Assembly: GCA_943846665.1 (NCBI GenBank)
Contig: OX044358.1
Span: 1,302,001 to 1,366,000, forward strand
Direction: 5' to 3'
Source: Arcticimaribacter sp002477625
GTDB taxonomy: Bacteria; Bacteroidota; Bacteroidia; Flavobacteriales; Flavobacteriaceae
DNA: 64,000 nt
Below are positions 8,881 through 17,102 of this stretch, piece after piece. The translations under genes were made by a program, and so were the position numbers. The notes beneath the pieces are model-generated. The model worked only from the letters and a program-made list of their open reading frames with translations, did no database searches and was not told where the DNA came from. Position 1 is the first letter of the stretch. Every line of letters starts with the position of its first letter.

Positions 8881-9933
8881 TTACTTATATTTAGAAATCA
8901 ACACCTGTCTTAGGTAGAGAAAAAATAAAGAACCAATGAAAAGGCTTACTCCCGTTGGGATACCATAAAAATAAGTGCCAGAAAAAATTAAAATTTTCCA
9001 CCAGATTACAAATACAAAAAGCCCTACTATGTACTTTATTGAGTTGTGAAAAACGATATCAGGGAATAGTTTTAGCACCCTGCGGATCCCAACTAGTGGT
9101 AGGATATTCGGAAGGCTTAAGAGGTTGATCCAAAACGGTCCAACAGAACCCTTATTTTCGATTGTTTTCAGTTGTTTTGGATCCAATGCTAACTGTTCTT
9201 TTAACTTAGTAAAGCCTAGCTTGGTATTCGCAAGATTGATGTATTTTTTCTTTTGTACATAATGTTCATCATTTTCTGGTAGCCAAAGGCATGCCTTCAT
9301 TTCATATTCCAAATTTGCTCGGAGCTGATTGATTGTAGCACTCCTGTTTTCATTAAAGGCTTGGAGGAAATCTCCAACAAGGATAGGCTTGCCATAAACG
9401 ATATGCACCTCTTGCCATGGCAATTGATGGTGGCTGTAGTTGATGCCAACGGGTACAACATACAGGGTTCTGTCTGGAAATTTTTCTTGAGCCTCAAGTA
9501 ACAACCGACTACTGCCTTTTGACAGGCGTTGTAAGTAATACTCGTTGTGATGACTCCCTTCAGAAAACATCATCATATGATCCCCTTTGCCGAGAATTTC
9601 GTGACAGCGATCGAAAACCGCAGCATTTTTTCTTAAGCTGCTATATCCATCGCGAATTCGATAAACGGGTAACATTTTTAGGGCATCCAAAAACCATTGA
9701 AAAGGTCCTCCAAAAACATCAGATCGGGTCAGGGAGGTGACTTTTGAACCGCAGCTTGTTCCTACAAGGAGCGGATCTAAAAATGCTCCTTGATGATTGG
9801 GTGAGAAAAGTACAGCTCCCTTTTTTGGAATTTGTTCTTGTCCATAAATCCGGATACGCCTAAAGTAAAAACGATTGTAGTTTTTTAATAACAGTAAGAT
9901 GAATTTATAAAAAAGAGCTTTCATAGTATGCAA
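8881..9933 (-). CDS. PlsC-type 1-acyl-glycerol-3-phosphate acyltransferase, membrane
   Basis: The ORF has 350 residues; M1 or M4 (MKALFYK) may be the start. The catalytic NHxxxxD motif is NHQGAFLD at residues 46-53, and FSEGSHH further on is the family's glycerol-phosphate-binding region. Two hydrophobic stretches near the C-terminus suggest membrane anchoring, a common layout in Bacteroidota. The predicted role is acylating lysophosphatidic acid or a related lipid. It is separated by 180 nt from the YpdA-like gene downstream. Confidence 0.85.
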   Translation of the reverse strand: MHTMKALFYKFILLLLKNYNRFYFRRIRIYGQEQIPKKGAVLFSPNHQGAFLDPLLVGTSCGSKVTSLTRSDVFGGPFQWFLDALKMLPVYRIRDGYSSLRKNAAVFDRCHEILGKGDHMMMFSEGSHHNEYYLQRLSKGSSRLLLEAQEKFPDRTLYVVPVGINYSHHQLPWQEVHIVYGKPILVGDFLQAFNENRSATINQLRANLEYEMKACLWLPENDEHYVQKKKYINLANTKLGFTKLKEQLALDPKQLKTIENKGSVGPFWINLLSLPNILPLVGIRRVLKLFPDIVFHNSIKYIVGLFVFVIWWKILIFSGTYFYGIPTGVSLFIGSLFFLYLRQVLISKYK

Positions 9934-10130
9934 TTTATTTGGGCCAACAGATCAAAATTAAATATAATGAAGAAATTGCTACTTAAGTTCAAAAATAACT
10001 TTTTTAAAGAGGAAGGAACAAGAGCCATTCAACACAACACAACATTATATATATCAACCACTTAAGCTCGGTTTAATTTTTAAAACAACAGAACAGCTTT
10101 TTTTTATTAAAAACTTGAATTTCAAAGGGG

Positions 10131-10157
10131 TTGTTTTTTTTGGAAACGCTATATTTG
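10131..10157 (+). promoter_or_regulatory. Promoter of atpDC: TTG-N16-TATATTTG
   Basis: TTG at 10131-10133 is followed after 16 nt by TATATTTG at 10150-10157, matching the Bacteroidota -33/-7 promoter with a slightly short spacer. Transcription would start near 10163, giving a leader of about 37 nt before atpD. Confidence 0.65.
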
Positions 10158-10199
10158 CAGTCGAAATAAAAGACTAAAAAACTAATACAATATCATCAT

Positions 10200-11711
10200 A
10201 TGGCAGCGACTGCAGGAAAAGTTTCTCAAATCATAGGCCCAGTAGTAGATGTTACCTTTTCGGGAACAGGCACTAAACTACCTAAAATTTACGATTCGTT
10301 AGAAATCACAACCAAAACAGGAGATCTTCTAATACTTGAGGTTCAGTCTCATGTTGGAGAAGATACAGTTCGAACCATTTCAATGGATTCTACTGACGGA
10401 TTGAGCAGAGGGACCGAAGTTATTGCAACGGGAAGCCCTATTCAAATGCCAATCGGAGATGATGTTTACGGAAGACTTTTCAACGTAATTGGAGATGCGA
10501 TTGACGGTATTGGAGATTTACCAAAAAAGGGAGATCAGGGTTTACCAATTCACAGAGAAGCACCAGCATTCGATCAACTATCTACCTCTACCGAAGTTCT
10601 TTTTACAGGAATTAAAGTAATTGACCTAGTGGAGCCTTATGCAAAAGGAGGTAAGATTGGACTTTTTGGAGGAGCAGGAGTTGGAAAAACCGTATTGATA
10701 CAAGAATTAATTAATAACATTGCCAAAGGGCACGGGGGACTATCTGTTTTTGCAGGTGTAGGAGAACGTACCCGTGAAGGGAATGATTTACTTCGAGAGA
10801 TGTTAGAATCTGGTATCATCAAATACGGTGATGATTTTCTACACTCTATGGAAGAAGGTGGCTGGGATCTTAGTAAAGTAGATAAAGCTGCGATGAAAGA
10901 ATCCAAAGCAACTTTTGTATTTGGACAAATGAATGAGCCTCCAGGAGCTCGTGCTCGTGTAGCACTTTCTGGATTAACGATAGCAGAATACTTCCGTGAT
11001 GGAGCTGGAGAAGGACAAGGAAAAGATGTACTTTTCTTTGTTGACAATATCTTCCGATTTACTCAGGCAGGTTCTGAAGTATCAGCCTTATTAGGACGTA
11101 TGCCATCAGCAGTAGGATACCAACCAACATTAGCAACCGAAATGGGAGCGATGCAAGAACGTATTACTTCAACCAAACGAGGATCAATTACTTCTGTTCA
11201 GGCTGTATATGTTCCTGCGGATGACCTTACCGATCCTGCACCAGCTACAACTTTTGCTCACTTAGATGCTACAACAGTACTATCACGTAAGATTGCAGAG
11301 CTTGGTATTTATCCTGCAGTAGATCCTTTGGATTCTACTTCACGAATTTTAACTGCTGAGATTTTAGGAGACGAACATTACAACTGTGCTCAACGAGTAA
11401 AAGAATTATTACAACGATATAAAGAACTTCAAGATATTATTGCAATTCTAGGAATGGAAGAGCTTTCAGAAGAAGATAAATTAGCCGTATCACGCGCTCG
11501 TCGTGTACAACGTTTCTTATCACAGCCGTTCCATGTTGCCGAACAATTTACCGGCCTAAAAGGTGTTTTAGTAGATATCAAAGAAACCATCAAAGGATTT
11601 AATATGATCATTGATGGAGAATTAGATCACTTACCAGAAGCAGCTTTCAACTTGAAAGGAAGTATCGAAGAAGCGATTGAAGCTGGTGAAAGAATGTTAT
11701 CTGAAGAATAA
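10200..11711 (+). CDS. atpD: ATP synthase F1 subunit beta
   Basis: This is the catalytic subunit of the F1 sector. The 503 residues contain the Walker A P-loop GGAGVGKT at 157-164 and the GERTREGNDL segment with the catalytic-site Glu/Arg, plus the conserved ALLGRMPSAVGYQPTLATEMG region. It is followed 3 nt later by atpC. The remaining atp genes are absent from this window, as is usual in Bacteroidota, where the beta-epsilon pair is separate. The upstream 266-nt gap holds a good promoter. Confidence 0.98.
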   Translation: MAATAGKVSQIIGPVVDVTFSGTGTKLPKIYDSLEITTKTGDLLILEVQSHVGEDTVRTISMDSTDGLSRGTEVIATGSPIQMPIGDDVYGRLFNVIGDAIDGIGDLPKKGDQGLPIHREAPAFDQLSTSTEVLFTGIKVIDLVEPYAKGGKIGLFGGAGVGKTVLIQELINNIAKGHGGLSVFAGVGERTREGNDLLREMLESGIIKYGDDFLHSMEEGGWDLSKVDKAAMKESKATFVFGQMNEPPGARARVALSGLTIAEYFRDGAGEGQGKDVLFFVDNIFRFTQAGSEVSALLGRMPSAVGYQPTLATEMGAMQERITSTKRGSITSVQAVYVPADDLTDPAPATTFAHLDATTVLSRKIAELGIYPAVDPLDSTSRILTAEILGDEHYNCAQRVKELLQRYKELQDIIAILGMEELSEEDKLAVSRARRVQRFLSQPFHVAEQFTGLKGVLVDIKETIKGFNMIIDGELDHLPEAAFNLKGSIEEAIEAGERMLSEE

Positions 11712-11714
11712 GGT

Positions 11715-11993
11715 ATGTATTTAGAAATTATATCTCCCGAAGCAACCCTATTTACGGGTAATATCGATTCTTTAACGGTACCAGGAGCCGATGGTTCTTT
11801 TCAGGTTTTGGAAAATCACGCTTCTATTGTTTCCACCCTAACTTCAGGGAATGTTACTCTACAAGGGAAGTTTGATAGCTCCAATAACTTTGACGATCCG
11901 TTTCATAAAATCGATGCGAATTCTGTCATTCTCAAAATTTCATCTGGAACTCTTGAACTGCAAGACAACAAAATAATCTTATTGGTTGATTGA
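11715..11993 (+). CDS. atpC: ATP synthase F1 subunit epsilon, short form
   Basis: The 92-residue protein matches only the N-terminal beta-sandwich of epsilon (MYLEIISPEATLFTGNIDSL, then LTVPGADGSFQVLENHA). The C-terminal helical hairpin that inhibits ATP hydrolysis in longer homologues is missing. Short epsilons are common in Bacteroidota, so this is not a truncation. It is co-transcribed with atpD and followed by a strong hairpin. Confidence 0.95.
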   Translation: MYLEIISPEATLFTGNIDSLTVPGADGSFQVLENHASIVSTLTSGNVTLQGKFDSSNNFDDPFHKIDANSVILKISSGTLELQDNKIILLVD

Positions 11994-12031
11994 GTTTTAT
12001 TATATAAAAGTATACATCAAATTTTAACATC

Positions 12032-12076
12032 AAATATCTGTGAATTAAACACTTAATTTACAGATATTTTTTATTT
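12032..12076 (+). terminator. Long hairpin terminator after atpC
   Basis: Arms 12032-12048 and 12053-12069 form a 17-bp stem with a single G-U pair and a 4-nt ACAC loop, followed by a T-rich run. This fits rho-independent termination of atpDC. It ends only about 30 nt before the TonB-receptor ATG, so the receptor's promoter must overlap or lie within it. Confidence 0.75.
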
Positions 12077-12100
12077 TCGCTCAAAATTAAATCCTTTGAA

Positions 12101-13933
12101 ATGAAAAAAGTAACCTTTACATTTTTGTTTTTACTTTGCACAATCTTACTTTTTGCACAGACCGATTCTCTAGAGCTTAAAACAAACAAGTTAGATGAGG
12201 TGATTCTCAATTCAACACGAATTGATTTACCCCTCTCTCAACATTCTAGAACCATTCAGGTGCTGGATGCATCGGACATACAAAAGAGTGGAGCACCTAA
12301 TGTTGTTGCTTTATTGCAACAAATATCGGGGATCGATATTAGACAACGCGGAGTTGAAGGGATGCAAGCCGATTTATATATTCGAGGTGGTAGTTTTGAT
12401 CAAACCCTTCTTTTAATTGATGGGATTAAATTGGAAGACGCACAAACAGGACATCATACGCTCAACCTCTTACCTCCAATTGATTTGATTGAACGCATCG
12501 AAGTACTTAAAGGACCTGCGGCCAGAATTTATGGTCAAAATGCATTTACAGGAGCAGTTAATATTGTAACTAAAGTCTCAGGTTCTGGAGCAAACCAACT
12601 TGCTGTTCAAGGAGGATCTTATGACCAATATCAGTTGAAATCGACTCTACAAACAAAGGGTGCTACGGGAGGTGTTTTAGGCCATTTTTCCTACAATACC
12701 TCTAATGGATATCGTCATAATACAGACTTCATCAACAGAAACTATTTTATAAAAGGTAATTTTGAGACTAATGAAATTCCTTTTCAGTTTTTAGGGTATT
12801 TTTCAGATCGTGAATTTGGAGCAAACGGATTCTATGCTTCGCCATTAGCAACTGAGCAATACGAAGAAACACAGGGGAGTTTAGTCGCTCTTTCTGCTGT
12901 TAAGAAAACGGGACGCTCCATTTTTAAGCCAAGGATTTACTGGCGTAGAGGCCAAGACATGTATGTCTTTATTCGAGATAATCCAAGTGTGTATAGAAAT
13001 TTACACATTACCAATAAGGCAGGAGTAGCAGTGGACTATAGCTTGTTTTCTTTTTTAGGAACAACCGGTATTGGAGTTGACTTTGCACGTGTTGGTATAA
13101 GTAGTAACAACCTAGGGGATCACAGTCGGTACATGACAACCATCTTCGCCGAACACCGCTTTTTACTTTTAAATGACAAACTGGATATTACACCCGGTCT
13201 AGCCTATAATTATTATACCGATTTTGGATCACACTTTTTTCCAGGGATAGATTTTGGAGTAGCTTTCAATAGCGAATTCAGAGTTTATGGGAATGTTGGA
13301 TCTACCTACAGAATACCAACCTATACAGATTTGTTTTATAGCGACAGCACAACCATGGGGAATGCAAACTTGAAACCAGAAAGTGCAGTAGCTATAGAAT
13401 TAGGACTTCGATATACGAGCTCTATGTTTTCTTTTAGTGCGGCTTATTTTAACCGTAATTCAGAAGATTTAATTGACTATGTAAAAGATACAGCAGATGC
13501 TAAATGGGAAGCCAACAACATCCAAGAAGTTACTACGGGCGGATTTGAATTGGAGTCGACTTTAAAATATAATCTTTCTACCCTTCCTCAAAATATCAGA
13601 TTGGGTTATACGTATATCGATGATGATGTAAAGGGAGTAACCGAGTATACATTTTCTCGCTATTCCATCAATTCTTTGAAAAACCATTTCACCATCAGAT
13701 CCCTCAACCAATGGTCCAACACCATAACTTCTGGTGTTGTATTGAAAGTTGCAGAACGTACCTTAGGAGAGCCCTATACGGTCTTAGATCTCAATGCGCA
13801 ATGGGCTTCTCCAAACAAAGCATTCCGTATCACCTTTCTTTTGAATAACCTTTTCGATGAAGTGTATACAGAAACTAATCTGGTTCCCATGCCCGAAAGA
13901 AACGGGAGTTTAGGAATTCAGTTTTATTTTTAA
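12101..13933 (+). CDS. TonB-dependent outer-membrane receptor
   Basis: The 610-residue protein has an N-terminal signal peptide ending near LLFAQ. A plug domain follows (IRGGSFDQTLLLIDGIKL; RIEVLKGPAARIYGQNAFTG), then a beta-barrel to a C-terminal aromatic residue (GIQFYF). It resembles BtuB/vitamin-type receptors more than SusC, as it is short and lacks the CarboxypepD-like N-terminal domain. The substrate cannot be told. It would import a scarce nutrient with TonB-ExbBD energy. No SusD-like partner is nearby. The stop overlaps the end of recX by 4 nt. Confidence 0.9.
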   Translation: MKKVTFTFLFLLCTILLFAQTDSLELKTNKLDEVILNSTRIDLPLSQHSRTIQVLDASDIQKSGAPNVVALLQQISGIDIRQRGVEGMQADLYIRGGSFDQTLLLIDGIKLEDAQTGHHTLNLLPPIDLIERIEVLKGPAARIYGQNAFTGAVNIVTKVSGSGANQLAVQGGSYDQYQLKSTLQTKGATGGVLGHFSYNTSNGYRHNTDFINRNYFIKGNFETNEIPFQFLGYFSDREFGANGFYASPLATEQYEETQGSLVALSAVKKTGRSIFKPRIYWRRGQDMYVFIRDNPSVYRNLHITNKAGVAVDYSLFSFLGTTGIGVDFARVGISSNNLGDHSRYMTTIFAEHRFLLLNDKLDITPGLAYNYYTDFGSHFFPGIDFGVAFNSEFRVYGNVGSTYRIPTYTDLFYSDSTTMGNANLKPESAVAIELGLRYTSSMFSFSAAYFNRNSEDLIDYVKDTADAKWEANNIQEVTTGGFELESTLKYNLSTLPQNIRLGYTYIDDDVKGVTEYTFSRYSINSLKNHFTIRSLNQWSNTITSGVVLKVAERTLGEPYTVLDLNAQWASPNKAFRITFLLNNLFDEVYTETNLVPMPERNGSLGIQFYF

Positions 13934-14418
13934 GGATTCGCTTGCCTTTTGTTGTTGATGGCCTCATAAATGAGTTGGTTTTCCCAGCCTCGGTATTGTA
14001 AACGGTCGTGTACTTTTTTTTGGCATTTGAGACTGCCAAGATGTTCATATTCTTTCCAGATCCGTTCAAACAGCTCTTCAAAGGTATCAGAATATTCATT
14101 GGGGTCAATTTCTTTGAGTGCAATTTTGGTGTTGAAAGGAGAAATATTTCTGAATTTGAGCTCCCGTAAAATCCGAACTTTCCCCCATTTTTTGATTCTA
14201 AACTTCCCACGTGCAAAGCTTTGTGCAAAGCGGGTTTCGTTTAAATAATTATCGGAGATGAGTTGCCCAATGATTTGGTCTATCGCCTCGGGAATCATGT
14301 TCAGAGATTTTAGTTTTTGAACAACCTCTTGATGGCACCGCTCCTGGTAAGCACAATAGTGTTCCAGCTTTTTTTGAGCTTCTTGTACAGTAAAAGAGGT
14401 GCTTTTTTGCATAGTCAA
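13930..14418 (-). CDS. recX: Regulatory protein RecX
   Basis: This protein has 162 residues from ATG 14418, or 160 from the in-frame ATG at 14412. It shows the three-helix tandem repeat layout of RecX, including YCAYQERCHQEVVQKL, LISDNYLNETRFAQSFARGK and YRGWENQLIYEAI. RecX binds RecA filaments and limits recombinase activity. recA is not in the window. The gene converges on the TonB receptor with a 4-nt overlap. Confidence 0.85.
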   Translation of the reverse strand: MTMQKSTSFTVQEAQKKLEHYCAYQERCHQEVVQKLKSLNMIPEAIDQIIGQLISDNYLNETRFAQSFARGKFRIKKWGKVRILRELKFRNISPFNTKIALKEIDPNEYSDTFEELFERIWKEYEHLGSLKCQKKVHDRLQYRGWENQLIYEAINNKRQANP

Positions 14419-14499
14419 AAATACATTTTTTCTAAGGACTTCAATTCAGTTTATCATTCACGTTATAAGACCTGCCATTCATGCTGATAAATACTGAAA

Positions 14500-14815
14500 A
14501 TGGATGCGAAAAATGAGATTAAAGATATAAAACCACATCATCCTCAAAGACAAGACCAAAGTTTATATCAACGACCTGATGTATATCAAGGCCGAAGATC
14601 ATTATATACGGGTATACACCTCAGACGGCAAAAATCATTTGGTACGGGGTCGTTTAAGCGACTTAGACGAGCAATTGCCTCCTAACTTTATTCGAACACA
14701 TCGATCGTATATCACCAATCGAAACTTTGTAAAGCAAATTAGTAAAACAATTTTGTTACTCCTCGATGGAAGTACAATACCGATATCTAGGAAGTTTAAA
14801 GATATTATCCCCTAA
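14500..14815 (+). pseudogene. LytTR DNA-binding domain fragment, frameshifted
   Basis: In the frame from 14531 to 14815 the sequence encodes a LytTR domain (YIKAEDHYIRVYTSDGKNHL; RTHRSYITN), normally the C-terminal DNA-binding part of a response regulator or membrane sensor. That frame is closed by TAA at 14528-14530 with no usual start codon until the internal ATG at 14579. A plausible beginning (ATG 14500, MDAKNEIKDIK) is in another frame. This looks like a one-base shift plus loss of the N-terminal module. An ATG-14579 protein of 78 residues could still be made but would lack part of the domain. Confidence 0.65.
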
Positions 14816-14829
14816 TTTATTAAAACAAA

Positions 14830-14858
14830 AAAGCGGCACTCTATGGGAGTGCCGCTTT
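14830..14858 (-). terminator. Strong hairpin terminator (RNase G/E gene; works both ways)
   Basis: Arms 14830-14841 and 14847-14858 form a perfect 12-bp GC-rich stem with a 5-nt loop. On the minus strand the stem is followed by a T-rich run, so it ends the RNase G/E transcript. On the plus strand it follows the LytTR remnant. Confidence 0.85.
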
Positions 14859-14865
14859 AATAATA

Positions 14866-16449
14866 CTATTGAACACGAATCGGTTTTTGAGTGTTATCAA
14901 AAAAGCGATAGTGTAGATACTGATAAGCATCTCGGGGTATAATTTTTACCCGTTTTTTATGCTTGAATAACCATTGAGTTCGGATGGAAGGGAACCCTTG
15001 GTTTAAATAAGCAGCAATAAAAGGATGAATGTGTAATTCAATTTTTTTCTTTTTATGCTGAGCGTTGTTAACAATTTTGTTAAGGTCTGCGTTGATTTTG
15101 TCAAGTAAAACAATAGGCGCCTCAACCTCTCCATTAAGGTTCGGGTTGGGTTCCTTGGTTTTGATATTCATTTCTGGACGGACCCGTTGACGGGTTATCT
15201 GAATGAGACCAAATTTACTAGGAGGTAGAATTTTGTGTTTGGTTCTGTCGGTACTCATTTCGCTCTTCAGATGTTCAAATAGAATGCGTCTATTTTCACT
15301 AGATCCAAGATCGATAAAGTCGACCACTACAATTCCTCCCATATCACGTAGGCGTAGTTGACGTGCTACTTCAGATGCCGAAATCATATTGACTTCCATG
15401 GCTGTTTCCTCTTGGTTTCTCGCTTTGTTTGAGCGATTACCACTGTTCACATCAATAACGTGTAATGCTTCCGTATGTTCTATAACTAAATAGGCTCCTT
15501 TTTGCATGGAGACTGTTTTCCCAAAGGCTGTTTTGATTTGTCGCTCTACTCCAAATTTCTCGAAAATGGGTAGGGACTCGGTATAATGTTTAACGATACC
15601 GGCCTTTTTGGGTGCAATGGTTTGAATGTATTCACCTATTTCACCGAATAACTCTTTGTCATCTACATGAATTCCAGTAAAAGAATCATCAAAAATATCA
15701 CGAAGTATAGAAGATGAGCGATCTATTTCGCTCAACACTTTAGTTGGATATTTGTTGATTTTAGAAAGGCGGGCACACATATTTTTCCAACGCTGAATCA
15801 GCTGTTGTAAATCTGCATCGAGTTCCGCTACTTTCTTGTCCTTGGCAACGGTTCGCACGATTACACCAAACCCTTTTGGTCGGATGCTTTGCACGAGACG
15901 TTTGAGACGATTTTTCTCTTCTCGGTCTTCAATTTTTTGTGAGATGGATATTCTATCAGAAAATGGGACGAGTACCATATAACGACCGGCTAATGAAAGC
16001 TCGGAACTAATTCGTGGTCCTTTAGTCGAAATGGGCTCTTTGACTACTTGAACTAGAATCTGTTGATTCGAGCTGATAGCGTCAGCGACCATTCCATTTT
16101 TTTGAATATCTTCTTCAAAACGAAAGTTTTTTAATAAATAATCTTTTGTTTTACCTGTACTTACCTGTTTAATGAATTTCAATAAAGTTGGAAGTTTGGG
16201 ACCTAAATCGTGGTAGTGTAAAAAGCCATCTTTTTCGTGGCCTACATTTACAAACGCAGCGTTGAGTCCCCCGACTGATTTTCGAACTTTGGCGAAAAAT
16301 ATATCACCAACCGAAAATTTGTTGTCGTCTATTTCTTTATTGAGCTCAATTAGTTTTCCATCCTTGAGTAATGCGAAATCAACTGCAGAGGAATTCGATC
16401 GTATAATCAATTCTTTATTCACTCTGAGTAGTGTTGTGTTCATGCACAA
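14866..16449 (-). CDS. rng: Ribonuclease G/E family endoribonuclease
   Basis: The ORF has 527 residues; the probable start is the third residue (MNTTLLRVNKEL). An S1-like RNA-binding segment is interrupted near the N-terminus as in RNase G (GDIFFAKVRKSVGGLNAAFVNVGHEKDGFLHYHDL). The metal-binding aspartates of the DNase-I-like domain lie in HVIDVNSGNRS and GGIVVVDFIDL. It lacks the long C-terminal scaffold of E. coli RNase E. It processes rRNA precursors and mRNA in the cytoplasm. Downstream is a strong terminator; upstream lie a small basic protein and HU on the same strand. Confidence 0.93.
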   Translation of the reverse strand: MCMNTTLLRVNKELIIRSNSSAVDFALLKDGKLIELNKEIDDNKFSVGDIFFAKVRKSVGGLNAAFVNVGHEKDGFLHYHDLGPKLPTLLKFIKQVSTGKTKDYLLKNFRFEEDIQKNGMVADAISSNQQILVQVVKEPISTKGPRISSELSLAGRYMVLVPFSDRISISQKIEDREEKNRLKRLVQSIRPKGFGVIVRTVAKDKKVAELDADLQQLIQRWKNMCARLSKINKYPTKVLSEIDRSSSILRDIFDDSFTGIHVDDKELFGEIGEYIQTIAPKKAGIVKHYTESLPIFEKFGVERQIKTAFGKTVSMQKGAYLVIEHTEALHVIDVNSGNRSNKARNQEETAMEVNMISASEVARQLRLRDMGGIVVVDFIDLGSSENRRILFEHLKSEMSTDRTKHKILPPSKFGLIQITRQRVRPEMNIKTKEPNPNLNGEVEAPIVLLDKINADLNKIVNNAQHKKKKIELHIHPFIAAYLNQGFPSIRTQWLFKHKKRVKIIPRDAYQYLHYRFFDNTQKPIRVQ

Positions 16450-16496
16450 TTATATGCACAAACAGATTAAACAATAATTTGTCAGGATTTATCCTG

Positions 16497-16523
16497 TGAA
16501 ACGCAACCTAAAGATGCGTTTCA
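16497..16523 (-). terminator. Hairpin between the AURKAIP1-like gene and RNase G/E
   Basis: Arms 16497-16505 and 16515-16523 pair over 9 bp with a 9-nt loop; next to it is a short palindrome, CAGGAT-TT-ATCCTG at 16483-16496. There is no T-run on the minus strand, so attenuation or mRNA processing is as likely as termination. Confidence 0.4.
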
Positions 16524-16560
16524 TTTCAAAGAACAATGAATCTTTTGAGTGTATTCTACA

Positions 16561-16650
16561 CTATTTTTTCTTGTGACGGTTAGCTCTGCGTCTTTTCTTA
16601 CGCTTGTGAGTAGCAACCTTATGTCGTTTACGTTTTTTTCCGCTTGGCAT
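16561..16650 (-). CDS. AURKAIP1/COX24-domain mini-protein, likely ribosome-associated
   Basis: This is a 29-residue peptide, MPSGKKRKRHKVATHKRKKR then RRANRHKKK, read from ATG at 16650 to TAG at 16561-16563. Two thirds of the residues are Lys, Arg or His. The KRKRHK...HKRKKRRR pattern is that of the AURKAIP1/COX24 domain, whose mitochondrial member (mS38) and mycobacterial relative (bS22) sit on the small ribosomal subunit. The gene's place between hup and rng on one strand fits a housekeeping role. The ribosomal assignment is by family analogy. Confidence 0.8.
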   Translation of the reverse strand: MPSGKKRKRHKVATHKRKKRRRANRHKKK

Positions 16651-16677
16651 AGCTTGTTGTGGTTATTAATTAATAAA

Positions 16678-16968
16678 TTATTTTACAGGAACTTTTGTTT
16701 TGACTCCTTCTACAAATATTTTGGCCGGCTTAAAAGCTGGAATATTGTGAGCTGGAATTTTGACAGCTGTATTTTTTGAAATGTTTCTTCCAGTTTTTTC
16801 TGCTCTAGTTTTCACTACAAAGCTTCCAAAACCTCTTAAGTATACATTTTCATTTCCTTCTAGAGAAGTCTTCACCTCTTCCATAAATTTTTCTACAGTT
16901 GCCTGTACATCACCTTTGTCAATTCCTAGTTGTTCCGAAATGTTCGAAACGATCTCTGCTTTCGTCAT
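16678..16968 (-). CDS. hup: HU/IHF family DNA-binding protein
   Basis: From the ATG at 16968 (MTKAEIVSNISEQLG) the protein has 96 residues, the usual HU/IHF size; an upstream extension to 17013 is unlikely because a -7 promoter element lies there. The beta-arm motif GRNISKNTAVKIPA and preceding LRGFGSFVVKTRAEKTGRN fit the PROSITE-type HU signature. It bends and compacts DNA as a dimer. It diverges from mutY. Confidence 0.93.
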   Translation of the reverse strand: MTKAEIVSNISEQLGIDKGDVQATVEKFMEEVKTSLEGNENVYLRGFGSFVVKTRAEKTGRNISKNTAVKIPAHNIPAFKPAKIFVEGVKTKVPVK

Positions 16969-17010
16969 GATTTTATTTAAATTATAGTTTGTTTTCTCTT
17001 CTGAGGATTG

Positions 17011-17018
17011 CAAATATA
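17011..17018 (-). promoter_or_regulatory. -7 promoter element (TATATTTG) of the HU gene
   Basis: The minus strand reads TATATTTG, matching TANNTTTG, with a leader of about 36 nt before the ATG at 16968. It supports the shorter HU start. No obvious TTG at -33. Confidence 0.5.
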
Positions 17019-17088
17019 TAAATTTATAATTAGAAATATATTAGCCTAATCCATTAATATTAACCTTTTTAAATCGGGTGCGAAGCAT

Positions 17089-17096
17089 TACTTTTG
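17089..17096 (+). promoter_or_regulatory. -7 promoter element (TACTTTTG) of mutY
   Basis: TACTTTTG matches TANNTTTG and ends 6 nt before the mutY ATG, so the transcript would begin at or beside the start codon (leaderless). The -33 region is poor. Confidence 0.5.
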
Positions 17097-17102
17097 TAAA
17101 CA

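Noticed and set aside
10637..11047. 136-residue antisense ORF inside atpD
   Set aside because: It is the mirror of a highly conserved gene with no domain, start signal or promoter; a shadow frame.
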